Positions 1 through 7,787 of a stretch of DNA of 64,000 bases are shown here, one piece after another. Under the pieces are notes generated by a model. It did not search any database, was not told where the DNA came from, and was given only the letters and a program-made list of their open reading frames with translations. The translations under genes and the position numbers were made by a program. This stretch comes from Candidatus Gastranaerophilales bacterium (GTDB lineage: Bacteria; Cyanobacteriota; Vampirovibrionia; Gastranaerophilales; Gastranaerophilaceae). Positions within the stretch are counted from its first letter, which is position 1. Each line of letters starts with the position of its first letter. Location of the stretch: positions 51,829 through 115,828 of the forward strand of contig CALUQY010000003.1 of assembly GCA_944323035.1 (NCBI GenBank), given 5' to 3'.

Positions 1-1
1 A

Positions 2-1390
2 AGAGATGAAATGATTAGAATTTTTGAGGATAATGCTCCGAGGTATTTTGATAATATCTGGGAGGTCCGGAATAAATATGTTGACGTTGTTTTAAACCGA
101 CGCGAGAACAATATTTTAAGATTTCAGCGTGAAAATTTCAAGGAAGGTCTATCTGATTTTGATAGGGTAAAGGCAATGGAACTTCTTGAAATTCAGCGTC
201 AGGCAATGCTTATGTACACAAGCTGCGGCTGGTTCTTCACGGAACTTTCCGGAATTGAAACCGTACAGATTATGAAATATGCGGCGCGTGCGATGCAGCT
301 TGCTTACCGCTTTACTGATAAAGATATTGAAAGTAAATTCCTTGAAATTTTATCCGAAGCAAAAAGTAATATTCCTGAATACGGAAACGGCAAAGATATT
401 TACGAACGCTGGGTTAAACCGTCTGTTGTTACGGTCAAACAGATTACGTGTTTGTGGGCGCTTTCTTCTATTTATGAGGACTTTGAAGATGAAGAAGAAG
501 TTTACTGCTACACCGTTACAAGACATTCTTATAAGAGGGTTCAGTGCGGTTCTATGACACTGATTACCGGACACCTTGATGTTAAATCCAAAATTACTCT
601 TGAAAAGAAAGAAATTATGTTCGCTCTTGTCCAGTATGCAGGCGGCGATTTCCATTGCGCAATCAGAGAGTTCTCGGATGACGGGGATTATAACAGAATT
701 AGAAATAATATTATCAAAACTTTCCTTACAACATCTTTGACGGAAACTATTCGTGCGTTGGATGAATATTTCGGCAAAGAGTACTTTACGCTTAAAGATA
801 TCTTTATTAAGGAAAGACGTAAAGTTATTCAAATTCTGCTGAAGGATAAGTTGAGTAAGTTTGCGGATTACTACCGTCAAATTTATCTCGACGGCCGCGG
901 AACCATTTTCCACTTGCAGGCGCTCGGTATGCCTATTCCGAACGAATTTAAACTTGCAGCGGAATACACTTTGAGCCAGAAATTCAACGAGATTGTATCG
1001 GAAAACCACGAACTTTTCGATGAAAATACAATGCAGGCGGCAAGGGATATTATTGCGGAAGCGAAAATGCTTGGAATTACGCTTGATAAAACCGTTTCCA
1101 ATGATATCTATACTAAAAAGCTGATTAAAAACCTTAACAGACTTGTTAACAGTCTTGAACGGCAGCAGGCAAATGTTATTGTAGATATTTTCCATGAAAT
1201 TGACGAACTGGAACTCAATCTTGATCTTAAAGAAGCGCAAAATGTTTACTTTAACAAAATTTATATGCGGATTATAGAAATTCTTGATGTCCCTCAGGGC
1301 ACGCCGGATAAGAAGTTTATACAACTTCTTCTTGATATCGGCTCTAAATTGAACATCAACACAGAGTTTTATAAGGCAAAATTAAACTAA
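2..1390 (+). CDS. GH57-type glycoside hydrolase, C-terminal DUF3536 part (5'-truncated by window edge)
   Basis: The frame is open to the left edge, with codons for Arg-Asp-Glu before the first Met at 11, so this is the 3' part of a longer gene. The stretch YTSCGWFFTELSGIETVQI followed by KYAARAMQLA is typical of DUF3536, the domain that follows the catalytic domain in one branch of GH57 alpha-glucan enzymes. The catalytic domain itself would lie left of the window. The rest is helical and charged, with no signal peptide or membrane segment. The likely role is alpha-glucan or glycogen metabolism in the cytoplasm. It is convergent with aroC and the two share a bidirectional terminator. Family assignment is fairly sure; substrate is unknown. 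Confidence 0.8.
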   Translation, partial: RDEMIRIFEDNAPRYFDNIWEVRNKYVDVVLNRRENNILRFQRENFKEGLSDFDRVKAMELLEIQRQAMLMYTSCGWFFTELSGIETVQIMKYAARAMQLAYRFTDKDIESKFLEILSEAKSNIPEYGNGKDIYERWVKPSVVTVKQITCLWALSSIYEDFEDEEEVYCYTVTRHSYKRVQCGSMTLITGHLDVKSKITLEKKEIMFALVQYAGGDFHCAIREFSDDGDYNRIRNNIIKTFLTTSLTETIRALDEYFGKEYFTLKDIFIKERRKVIQILLKDKLSKFADYYRQIYLDGRGTIFHLQALGMPIPNEFKLAAEYTLSQKFNEIVSENHELFDENTMQAARDIIAEAKMLGITLDKTVSNDIYTKKLIKNLNRLVNSLERQQANVIVDIFHEIDELELNLDLKEAQNVYFNKIYMRIIEILDVPQGTPDKKFIQLLLDIGSKLNINTEFYKAKLN

Positions 1391-1391
1391 T

Positions 1392-1423
1392 AAGAAACGC
1401 TCACATTAGTGAGCGTTTCTTTT
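1392..1423. terminator. Bidirectional intrinsic terminator between GH57 gene and aroC
   Basis: A 13-bp perfect stem (AAGAAACGCTCAC / GTGAGCGTTTCTT) with a four-base loop is flanked by A and T runs, so it can work in both directions. The aroC stop codon falls in the loop, so the last aroC codons form one arm. Confidence 0.9.
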
Positions 1424-2464
1424 AATCTCTTTTAAGCTGTCGCCGCCGAATTTTATCAGAAATTCATCTGCAAGAGCACAGGCTATTCGCGCTTCTGCGA
1501 TAACCGCGCAGGCTTCAACCGCGCAGGTGTCCGAACGCTCAAAGTGAGCTGCGGTTTCTGTGAGTGTTGATAAGTCAACAGTGTTTAATGATGAGCGCAT
1601 TGTCGGAATAGGTTTCATATTAGCGCGGACAACTAAATCTTCACCGTTGGTCATTCCACCTTCAAGCCCGCCGGCATGGTTGGTTTTTCGTACAATTTTG
1701 CCGTTTTCAATGAACATTTCATCGTGAAACTCACGTCCTGTCACTTTATGGGCTATTTCGCCGTCCCCGATAGCTACAGACTTGACGGCAGGAATACTCA
1801 TTACCATTTGTGCAATTTTACCGTCAAGCTTTCTGTCATAATGGACAAAAGACCCGAGTCCGACAGGAAGATTTTTGAATATAACTTCAAACCTTCCGCC
1901 TAAAGTTATGCCTTCTTCTTTTGCTCTGTCAATTTCTGCGTGGAAATCAGCGTCGTTGACCGCGCTGCCGATTTGTAGCACTCTGGAAGTTCCTTCAATG
2001 CCGAATTCTTTTAAAATTAGTTTCGCAACTGAACCGACCGCAACTTCAATGGCTGTCTGGCGCGCACTTGAACGCTCGAGAATATTCCTTAAATCTTTAT
2101 GCCCGTATTTAACAGCACCCGCCATATCAGCGTGTCCGGGACGACAGGTGGTAAAAGATTTTTCGTCTGTAAAATCTTCTGCGTACACGCTCATTATTTT
2201 TTGCCAGTTTTCAAAATCTTTATTTTTAATAACAAGAGTTATGGGAGAACCCAGAGTTTTGCCAAATCGTACACCAGAAGTTATTTCAATGCGGTCGGTT
2301 TCGATTTTCATTCGTCCGCCGCGACCGTAACCGCTCTGACGGCGTTTAAGCTCTTCATTAATAAAATCTTCATCTATACTGAAGCCTGCCGGAACCCCTT
2401 CAATTATTGCCGTAAGTGCTTTGCCGTGGCTTTCTCCCGCTGTTAAAAATCTGAATTTCTGCAT
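1406..2464 (-). CDS. aroC: Chorismate synthase
   Basis: Converts 5-enolpyruvylshikimate-3-phosphate to chorismate, the last step of the shikimate pathway, using reduced FMN. At 352 residues it has the normal length and carries the family motifs: GESHGKALTAIIEGVPAG near the N-terminus, RRQSGYGRGGRMKIE, SSARQTAIEVAVGSVAK in the middle and GGMTNGEDLVVRANMKPIPT near residue 275. It reads right after the small secreted protein at 2475-2954 with only 10 bp between, so they are probably co-transcribed. Its final codons lie inside the terminator hairpin. No oddities in the core sequence. Confidence 0.97.
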   Translation of the reverse strand: MQKFRFLTAGESHGKALTAIIEGVPAGFSIDEDFINEELKRRQSGYGRGGRMKIETDRIEITSGVRFGKTLGSPITLVIKNKDFENWQKIMSVYAEDFTDEKSFTTCRPGHADMAGAVKYGHKDLRNILERSSARQTAIEVAVGSVAKLILKEFGIEGTSRVLQIGSAVNDADFHAEIDRAKEEGITLGGRFEVIFKNLPVGLGSFVHYDRKLDGKIAQMVMSIPAVKSVAIGDGEIAHKVTGREFHDEMFIENGKIVRKTNHAGGLEGGMTNGEDLVVRANMKPIPTMRSSLNTVDLSTLTETAAHFERSDTCAVEACAVIAEARIACALADEFLIKFGGDSLKEIKRNAH

Positions 2465-2474
2465 CTTGTGCGAC

Positions 2475-2954
2475 CTATTTTTCTTTTTCTGCGTATTTCA
2501 GGAAGGTTTGAACTTTTGTCTGCATCATTTCTTCTGTGATTAACCATTTGCCGTCAGGTTGCTTGGTGACAATCATATAGGTTTTGAGTTTATAATTTTC
2601 GCCGGACGGCTGTCTGAGCGATGAAATTTTGTAACCGTTTGCAACTTTTTCAGCTTTAATGTCAGTGTAAGTGTTTGTATAGTGGCGTAATTTTGCGCCT
2701 GCCTGCCCGATTTTCATCTGTTTGATATAAGTTGCGGTATCAGTATATGCATTAGCTGTTGTTCCGTCTGGTTTTACAACCTGTCTTATGATTTTCGCAT
2801 TAGGTGAATACAAGGTCGTAATCACAGGATTGTAAGTGTTTGCTGCTTTTACATAGTCGTTGAAAAACTTAATAGCATCCTGTTGATCGTCAGCCAGTGC
2901 CGGACATAACGTCGTCATAAACATTAATGATAATGATAATAAAAATTTTTTCAT
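2475..2954 (-). CDS. Secreted NTF2/SnoaL-like small protein
   Basis: 159 residues starting with a clear signal peptide (MKKFLLSLSLMFMTTLCPALA) and then a compact domain of about 135 residues with the alternation of helix and beta strands seen in NTF2/SnoaL-like folds. The C-terminal part ('KTYMIVTKQPDGKWLITEE') resembles the last strands of that fold. Such domains are often periplasmic ligand or scaffold domains; no catalytic residues can be named. It is immediately upstream of aroC. Family call is by pattern only. Confidence 0.6.
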   Translation of the reverse strand: MKKFLLSLSLMFMTTLCPALADDQQDAIKFFNDYVKAANTYNPVITTLYSPNAKIIRQVVKPDGTTANAYTDTATYIKQMKIGQAGAKLRHYTNTYTDIKAEKVANGYKISSLRQPSGENYKLKTYMIVTKQPDGKWLITEEMMQTKVQTFLKYAEKEK

Positions 2955-3059
2955 AAAATGATTTTCTCCTTTACCTTTTATTGATTGTAACGAAAAAAGA
3001 TGCTAAAAAGTTCAATCTCTCAGGCTATATTTTAGCAAAGACGGGCTAAAATTGCAAAT

Positions 3060-3216
3060 AAAAGAAACGCCGCGGGGTAATCGCGGCGTGTTTGTGATTT
3101 GTTATGCTAAACTTATATCGGGCTGAGAAAGGAGTACAGCCCGGAGGTAAATGTTGTTAAGATATTCAATCTAAGCACTTTTCTTGCATAATTTATTCCT
3201 TTTTGGTGTTTTACTG
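3060..3216 (-). ncRNA. Candidate small RNA divergent from the XRE gene at 3308
   Basis: On the minus strand a promoter TTGCAA-N17-TATAAT (3251-3223) precedes about 150 nt ending in a strong hairpin (arms CGCCGCG/CGCGGCG, 3069-3089) followed by TTTCTTTT. A second hairpin (CGGGCTG/CAGCCCG, 3119-3143) lies inside. The only ORFs are seven-codon peptides (MQEKCLD on the minus strand, MLLRYSI on the plus strand). The promoter overlaps the repeated operator upstream of the XRE gene, so the RNA may be under that regulator. The transcript is inferred from sequence only. Confidence 0.45.
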
Positions 3217-3233
3217 GCTAAAATTATACATTA

Positions 3234-3275
3234 TATATAACCAATTTGCAATATGTTATAACCAATTTGTTATAG
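3234..3275. promoter_or_regulatory. Repeated operator upstream of XRE gene
   Basis: TATAACCAATTTG occurs twice in tandem. The second copy extends to a near-palindrome TATAACCAATTTGTTATA. It lies between the divergent minus-strand small RNA promoter and the XRE gene, in the place expected for an autoregulatory operator. Confidence 0.55.
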
Positions 3276-3307
3276 AGGTTTGGTAACTCAACTTTTATAA
3301 TATTTAT

Positions 3308-3529
3308 ATGCTTTGTGATGTAAGTAAAAATTTAGCATATAATCTTAGAGTTGAGAGAACTAAAAAGAGGTTATCTCAGGAAAAACTGGCGGAATTCGCA
3401 GATGTTTCTATGAAACATATTACTATGATTGAAACTTGCAAAGTAAATCCAAGCATAAATATTGTTTGCAGTCTGGCAAAGGTTTTAAATGTGACTGTTG
3501 ATAAGCTGATTGCAGATATTGAAATGTAA
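3308..3529 (+). CDS. Small XRE-family HTH regulator
   Basis: 73 residues, essentially one HTH_3 domain: LRVERTKKRLSQEKLAEFAD then VSMKHITMIETCKVNPSINI, ending in a helix that resembles the dimer tail of phage-type repressors. A TATAAT box at 3296-3301 puts the likely transcription start at or next to the ATG at 3308, and no Shine-Dalgarno is visible, so translation may be leaderless. Its stop codon runs directly into the conserved 5' end of the toxin-like cassette 3528-3780. Confidence 0.85.
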   Translation: MLCDVSKNLAYNLRVERTKKRLSQEKLAEFADVSMKHITMIETCKVNPSINIVCSLAKVLNVTVDKLIADIEM

Positions 3530-3602
3530 AAGGGTAAGTACCCCTTCACCCCTCTGGCACACACGATTATATGAAGAAATCGGTCAGAAAGGAGGTGATA
3601 AC

Positions 3603-3689
3603 GTGGTTAATTTATTGGCAACAATAATAAAAGCCCTAGTTATACTAGAGCTTTTAGCTAAATTGATTTTAGCACTAATCACATTATAG
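3603..3689 (+). CDS. 28-residue hydrophobic peptide, type I toxin-like (copy 1)
   Basis: A GTG start sits six bases after a near-perfect Shine-Dalgarno (AAAGGAGGTGAT). The product is a single hydrophobic helix (VVNLLATIIKALVILELLAK then LILALITL) with no other domain, like the small membrane toxins of type I toxin-antitoxin loci. A C-rich segment upstream (CCCCTTCACCCC) could mask the ribosome site. A second copy with a different peptide but the same layout lies at 16294-16368 on the other strand. Function is inferred from architecture only. Confidence 0.6.
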   Translation: MVNLLATIIKALVILELLAKLILALITL

Positions 3690-3780
3690 GGTATGAAGTG
3701 AAGTCCTCGACACCCGACTAAAGCTGTCGGGGGCTTCCCCCCTATGTAATCATTATTTACTATTTTTTGCTCTTTGTCAA
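3622..3780 (-). ncRNA. Antisense RNA of toxin-like cassette 1 (putative antitoxin)
   Basis: On the minus strand TTGACA (3780-3775), 17 bases, AATAAT (3757-3752) predicts a start near 3745. The RNA crosses the structured 3' region of the peptide mRNA and ends at an intrinsic terminator inside the peptide ORF (AAAAGCTCTAG/CTAGGGCTTTT, 3655-3629, then TATTATT). Predicted RNA is about 120 nt. The second cassette has the same promoter spacing and a terminator in the same place built from different bases. Confidence 0.6.
3690..3768 (+). ncRNA. Structured 3' region of toxin-like mRNA, cassette 1
   Basis: After the TAG comes GGTATGAAG, then nested stems GAAG/CTTC and CTCGACA/TGTCGGGG, then ATTATTTACTAT. 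The same order occurs in cassette 2 with changed but still pairing bases (CAAG/CTTG, CTTAACAA/TTGTTAAG). This covariation supports a real RNA fold. Confidence 0.55.
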
Positions 3781-3794
3781 GTGGGTTCGTTCCG

Positions 3795-4388
3795 CTATAT
3801 CGCAGCCGGAAGTTCGGGCAGCGGCTGCTCAAGTGAGTTCATTTTCTTGACGCTTGCTCTTATGTAACTTTTTACCGCAGGCGTGATGATTAAATCGGGT
3901 TCCGATATGGTAAAATTATCCAAAACCGTTATGCCGCGCTGGTAATTTCCGCTTTCAACATACAAAACTCCGCTCATAAGCTGGTTATACGGGTTCGTAA
4001 AGTCGGAAAACTGTTCAAGTTTTTTGTCCAGTAACTTGTTGGCTATCAGGCATCTGGCAAGGTTTATGTAGTAGTTAAGGTTAAGGTTATAGAGAGTTAA
4101 GGCTCTTTCGTAGCAGTCCAGTGCAAGTTCGGGGTGTTCGATTTTCATGTAACAGTCGCCGAGGTTCGTGTAGTATACCGCGGTTGCCTGACTTTCGGGG
4201 TTAAGGCTTATAGCGATTTTAAACTCCTGAATTGCCGCGTAGTAAGAACGTTCGCTCATATACATAATTCCGAGGTTATTGTGGTTGTTGGAATTCCTGA
4301 CCGCGTTGATTACCGGTACATCGGGTTTACGATAGCCGGATGTAAGTGCACTGAAAAATATTAAACTTATTATAAAAAACTTTTTCAT
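3795..4388 (-). CDS. Secreted TPR-repeat protein
   Basis: 197 residues. The N-terminus MKKFFIISLIFFSALTSG is a signal peptide, perhaps a membrane anchor. TPR units follow: NNLGIMYMSERSYYAAIQEF at about residues 37-70, then YYTNLGDCYMKIEHPELALD and a weaker third. The start overlaps the stop of the upstream MBL gene (ATGA, 4385-4388), so the two are translationally coupled. It is probably a periplasmic scaffold; no enzymatic motif is visible. A larger TPR protein lies nearby at 6375-7205. Confidence 0.8.
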   Translation of the reverse strand: MKKFFIISLIFFSALTSGYRKPDVPVINAVRNSNNHNNLGIMYMSERSYYAAIQEFKIAISLNPESQATAVYYTNLGDCYMKIEHPELALDCYERALTLYNLNLNYYINLARCLIANKLLDKKLEQFSDFTNPYNQLMSGVLYVESGNYQRGITVLDNFTISEPDLIITPAVKSYIRASVKKMNSLEQPLPELPAAI

Positions 4389-5314
4389 AGCAGGTTAATT
4401 TCAAGCCCTTCAGAGGCGAGAATTTTTGTGTCACCGTTTGCGAAATCTTCTTTTATCCGGTCTAATTTTTTGTCGTCATAGGATGGATCAAAGTGGAAGA
4501 ATACAAGTTTTTGTGCATTAATTTGTTTTTGCGCATCAACTGCCATTTCAAAAGTAGAATGTCCGTAGCCTTGTTTTGGCGCAAATGTATCAAGATAATC
4601 TTCCGTTGTGTATTGAGCATCGTGGATTAGAAGGCTGCAATTTCTTGCAAATTTTGCGAGTTTTTTGTCGCCGCCGATGTAGCTTTCTTTGTCGGTTGCG
4701 TAGACCAGAGATTTATCTTTGTATGCGATTTTGTAAATCATAACGCCGTTTTGCGGATGTGCGTAAGATTTATAGCAGGAAATTATGACTTCTTCGCCCT
4801 GCGGAATTAAGTCGTTGTCGGATTCTATTCTTTTAACAACAGGATCAGAGCCGCCGTTGAGAATTATGCAGTCGGTTTCTTGCAGGTTGTGAATATTCAC
4901 CTGTCCTGCGATATCGCCTAAATCCAGAGGAAAAGATTTATTAAACAGCAGCGTTGAAAGTTCCTGTGCCAGATCCTCTTCAAAATCGCAGTTGCCAAAA
5001 ACATTTAGAACGGTTGAAGGCAAATGCAGCGGACGGAAGAAGGTAAATCCTTGAATATGATCCTGATGAATATGCGACAGCAGCAGAACCGCTTTAATAC
5101 TTTTGCGTTTAGCTTTGTCCATTGATGAATTTATATGAGCCTGCAGCAGGTCGCTGCCCAAATCAATTAAACCTGTTCCGGCATCAAGGATTATAAGCTG
5201 GCCGCCAACGTTAACTTCTACGCAGGCTGTATTGCCGCCGTATTTTAAAAATTCGCCTTTTGCTATAGGGTAGCTTCCTCTTACACCTCTGAATTTTATT
5301 TTAAATTCGCTCAT
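4385..5314 (-). CDS. MBL-fold metallohydrolase (PhnP/cyclic-nucleotide phosphodiesterase-like)
   Basis: 309 residues of a cytoplasmic metallo-beta-lactamase fold. The N-terminus FKIKFRGVRGSYPIAKGEF and LKYGGNTACVEV are typical of the group near RNase Z/PhnP. The metal motif HIHQDH is near residue 82, a further ligand Asp is in YATDKESY and a C-terminal His is in VFFHFDPSYDD. The substrate is likely a phosphodiester but cannot be named. It is translationally coupled to the downstream TPR gene and 23 bp downstream of a metallophosphoesterase, suggesting one operon. Confidence 0.85.
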   Translation of the reverse strand: MSEFKIKFRGVRGSYPIAKGEFLKYGGNTACVEVNVGGQLIILDAGTGLIDLGSDLLQAHINSSMDKAKRKSIKAVLLLSHIHQDHIQGFTFFRPLHLPSTVLNVFGNCDFEEDLAQELSTLLFNKSFPLDLGDIAGQVNIHNLQETDCIILNGGSDPVVKRIESDNDLIPQGEEVIISCYKSYAHPQNGVMIYKIAYKDKSLVYATDKESYIGGDKKLAKFARNCSLLIHDAQYTTEDYLDTFAPKQGYGHSTFEMAVDAQKQINAQKLVFFHFDPSYDDKKLDRIKEDFANGDTKILASEGLEINLL

Positions 5315-5337
5315 TATGGCCTCATTTCTTTTTTGTA

Positions 5338-6354
5338 TTATATGGCGTTTCTGTCTATCCGCGAAGCGGTGCGGCGGAGAACTGCTTTATTTATTGTGTA
5401 AACACCGTTCCTGTCGCTTTCTTCACCTTCCGGAATTTCCGGTGTTACGATAAATAATTTCGCCTGAGTACGGATATTATCCAGTCTGCTGTTTTTAGTT
5501 TTAATGTCAAAAATAACTTTGTCATCTTCGTTTGTAATTTTTATTTCTCTAAACGCGTTCGGGTAGCTGACAAGCGCCGGCGTGCTGACAAATAAAATAT
5601 TGTTCATCTGTTTTATTTTGGAAACATGGTAGTGACCCTGAAATACTGCAATAGGGTTTTTGTACTTGCCTATAACCTTCATAACGTCTGTAGAGTTAAG
5701 CATTTTGTGGTGTTCGGCGGAAATCGGCTCCTGAATCGGTACGTGCAGGAAGATTAAAACTATTTGTTTTTGTGACGCTTCTAATTCTTTGTCAAGCCAT
5801 TCGAGTTCTTCTTTCGGAATTTCGCCGTTAGACGTCAGGCGATCGCGGATTATGGAATCCAGAACGATAACTTTGTACCCTTTTTTCGGCGAGAAAGAGT
5901 AGTAAGGTTTGTCAAACTTGAAATGCGGGTTTGACTTTTTGACCTGCGCAATGTAGCGTGCCGGTGTCAGATAACCGCCCAGCATAGAATCGTGGTTTCC
6001 GAAAGTATAGTACCACGGAGCTTTGATATTTTTTGCGTGTTCAAGAAATCCTGCCAGTTCGCTTTCTTTTGCCTTGTCTACTAAATCCCCGCCAAACATA
6101 ACGAACGAAACTCCCGGAATTTCATTAATCTGTGCAATTGCATCGTCAAAGAGTTCCGGTGAATTTTTGCGCATTTTATAAGGCGTGTTGTCAAGTTCCT
6201 TTGAAAAGTGGACATCCGAAATATGCACAAACTTTAATTCATCAACATTCTGTGCAAAACTGTTCAGGCAGAAAATTAAACCGATTATTGCAAACGCTGA
6301 AATCGTTATGTCGCGTATATGTCTTATTAAACCTTTTCTTTTTCTGGCTTTCAT
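5338..6354 (-). CDS. Exported calcineurin-like metallophosphoesterase with repeat-derived C-terminus
   Basis: 338 residues. A basic N-terminus is followed by one hydrophobic segment (AFAIIGLIFCLNSFA), giving export or membrane anchoring. The family metal motifs appear in order: HISDVHF, FGGDLVDK, YTFGNHDSM, LHVP and QGHYHV. It hydrolyses phosphoester bonds of unknown substrate outside the cytoplasm. The last 17 residues or so (from NKAVLRRTASR) are encoded by the end of the dispersed repeat, so the native C-terminus was replaced. It is clustered with MBL and TPR genes in one direction. Confidence 0.87.
   Translation of the reverse strand: MKARKRKGLIRHIRDITISAFAIIGLIFCLNSFAQNVDELKFVHISDVHFSKELDNTPYKMRKNSPELFDDAIAQINEIPGVSFVMFGGDLVDKAKESELAGFLEHAKNIKAPWYYTFGNHDSMLGGYLTPARYIAQVKKSNPHFKFDKPYYSFSPKKGYKVIVLDSIIRDRLTSNGEIPKEELEWLDKELEASQKQIVLIFLHVPIQEPISAEHHKMLNSTDVMKVIGKYKNPIAVFQGHYHVSKIKQMNNILFVSTPALVSYPNAFREIKITNEDDKVIFDIKTKNSRLDNIRTQAKLFIVTPEIPEGEESDRNGVYTINKAVLRRTASRIDRNAI
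5350..5388 (+). repeat. Dispersed repeat, partial copy R1 (right end only)
   Basis: GGTGCGGCGGAGAACTGCTTT, the conserved right terminus of the family (see 63079-63193), lies inside the 3' end of the phosphoesterase gene. The GTCCGAG left end is missing and the left part has decayed. Confidence 0.7.
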
Positions 6355-6374
6355 TCTTCTTTCTCAGCAGCCGT

Positions 6375-7205
6375 TTAGCCTGCGTTCAGAGTTGACAACG
6401 GAGAATTACTTCTTCTCTTTACATCATTATACATTGGCAGAATTGTTTTGTCGTCCTCAAAAAGTAGGATTGCTCTTTCAAAATTCAATACAGCCTTTTT
6501 GTAGTCGCCAAGTTTGTAATCACAGGTTCCGAGATACTTGAACACAAGGTACGTGCGGATTTCCTGACTTACTTTGTTGAGAATTTCTCTTGCCTCTTTG
6601 TACCTGCCGGCTTCTGTAAGAATAATTCCTTCCGTGAGTTTGTATTCGAGGTTTGTATTGAGTGCATTCGCAGCCTTGATGTCATCAAGCGCATATTGCG
6701 TGTTGTTTAAATTTAAATTGGTCTTTGCGCGCAGCATAAGTGCAAAATCCGAGTTGCGCTCTTTTGTAAGATAGAAATCCAGATTGTATTTAGCATCCTG
6801 AAAATTTTTCATCTCATAGCAGGTGATTGCAAGCCCGAGATAGTTCGGCGCAAACTGCGGGTTTTCGCTTATCCCTTTTTTGTAGTAAGAAATGGCTTTG
6901 TTGTAATCCTTTGCGATACGTGCGTTTTCAGCCTCAATATAGTTTACGTCCGAGGAGGAAGCCTGACTTGGAAAATTTATACTTGGCTGCCCCATAATTT
7001 TTGATAAATCATTTTTCATCTCAAGCAGCCTTGAATTTTGCGGTTCAATGGCTAACGCCTTGTTGATGTAGCCCAGCGCCTGTGAATATTTGCCGTCCTG
7101 AGCATAAGAGGATGCGATATCAATATAATCTTCACTTAACGCGTGCGCTACGCCCGCCCCAGGAATCATAATTAAAGCTAAAAGTGTTAAAACAATTCTC
7201 TTCAT
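6375..7205 (-). CDS. Secreted TPR-repeat protein
   Basis: 276 residues with a signal peptide (MKRIVLTLLALIMIPGAGVA). There are at least four TPR units, for example DIASSYAQDGKYSQALGYIN near residue 28, NARIAKDYNKAISYYKKGIS near 92, LGLAITCYEMKNFQDAKYNL near 122 and LGTCDYKLGDYKKAVLNFER near 225. It probably scaffolds an envelope complex. It lies 20 bp upstream of the phosphoesterase gene, so it may head that operon (7205 down to 3795). Confidence 0.85.
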   Translation of the reverse strand: MKRIVLTLLALIMIPGAGVAHALSEDYIDIASSYAQDGKYSQALGYINKALAIEPQNSRLLEMKNDLSKIMGQPSINFPSQASSSDVNYIEAENARIAKDYNKAISYYKKGISENPQFAPNYLGLAITCYEMKNFQDAKYNLDFYLTKERNSDFALMLRAKTNLNLNNTQYALDDIKAANALNTNLEYKLTEGIILTEAGRYKEAREILNKVSQEIRTYLVFKYLGTCDYKLGDYKKAVLNFERAILLFEDDKTILPMYNDVKRRSNSPLSTLNAG

Positions 7206-7230
7206 ATAAAAATTATAGCATAAAAAGTAA

Positions 7231-7455
7231 TTAATGGCAGTATTTAAAAACTTCTTCCCATTTAACGCCGAGGGCTTCAGCGATTAGAATTAGCGTGGCA
7301 AATCGCGGGTTTGAAATCTGATAATTTTCGAGTCTGCAATAGTTGGAATAATCAAGCCTGACCTTTTCTGCAACCTGTTTTTTGGTTAGCCCGCGAGCCT
7401 GCCTTATTCTCTTAATATTATTAATAACTAATTTTAGTCCTTCGTTGCTGTCCAT
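7231..7455 (-). CDS. Small XRE-family HTH regulator, divergent pair A
   Basis: 74 residues of a single HTH_3 domain: KRIRQARGLTKKQVAEKVRL, DYSNYCRLENYQISNPRFAT, then a C-terminal helix ending KWEEVFKYCH. It is transcribed divergently from the XRE gene at 7518, with a perfect palindrome between them, so the pair is probably auto- or cross-regulated. Confidence 0.85.
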   Translation of the reverse strand: MDSNEGLKLVINNIKRIRQARGLTKKQVAEKVRLDYSNYCRLENYQISNPRFATLILIAEALGVKWEEVFKYCH

Positions 7456-7464
7456 TTTTTCTGT

Positions 7465-7508
7465 TTACTGGATATTATCCAGTAACGATACTGTATCATA
7501 TCCAGTAA
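7465..7508. promoter_or_regulatory. Palindromic operator between divergent XRE genes
   Basis: Perfect inverted repeat TTACTGGATA / TATCCAGTAA around one central T (7465-7485), plus a separate half-site TATCCAGTAA at 7499-7508, only 10 bp from the start of the right-hand gene. The layout suits one shared repressor site plus a weaker site. Confidence 0.8.
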
Positions 7509-7517
7509 AATAATGCA

Positions 7518-7730
7518 ATGGATTTTAAAGATTATTATATTGAATTGGGTAAGAATATTAAGAGGCAACGTGAATTAGCGGGATTGACTCAGGAAACGCT
7601 TTCAGAAATGGCAGGAATAAGTCAAGATTATTTGGGTAAAATAGAAGTTAATATAAACAAGCCGGGATTAAAAACGATTTTTAAACTTGCACACGCATTG
7701 AAGATATCACCAAGAGAATTTTTTAAATAA
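7518..7730 (+). CDS. Small XRE-family HTH regulator, divergent pair B
   Basis: 70 residues: GKNIKRQRELAGLTQETLSE then MAGISQDYLGKIEVNINKPG, the standard HTH_3 core, and a short tail. No Shine-Dalgarno precedes the ATG. An intrinsic terminator follows directly after the stop. Paired with the divergent XRE gene at 7231-7455 across a palindromic operator. Confidence 0.85.
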   Translation: MDFKDYYIELGKNIKRQRELAGLTQETLSEMAGISQDYLGKIEVNINKPGLKTIFKLAHALKISPREFFK

Positions 7731-7757
7731 AAAAGAGCACCTTTTGGTGCTCTTTTT
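7731..7757. terminator. Intrinsic terminator after XRE gene
   Basis: GAGCACC/GGTGCTC stem with A run before and T run after, so it can serve the XRE gene (+) and the HEAT-repeat gene (-). Confidence 0.85.
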
Positions 7758-7787
7758 GTGAATAATTTACCGGTATAGCGTAATGTA

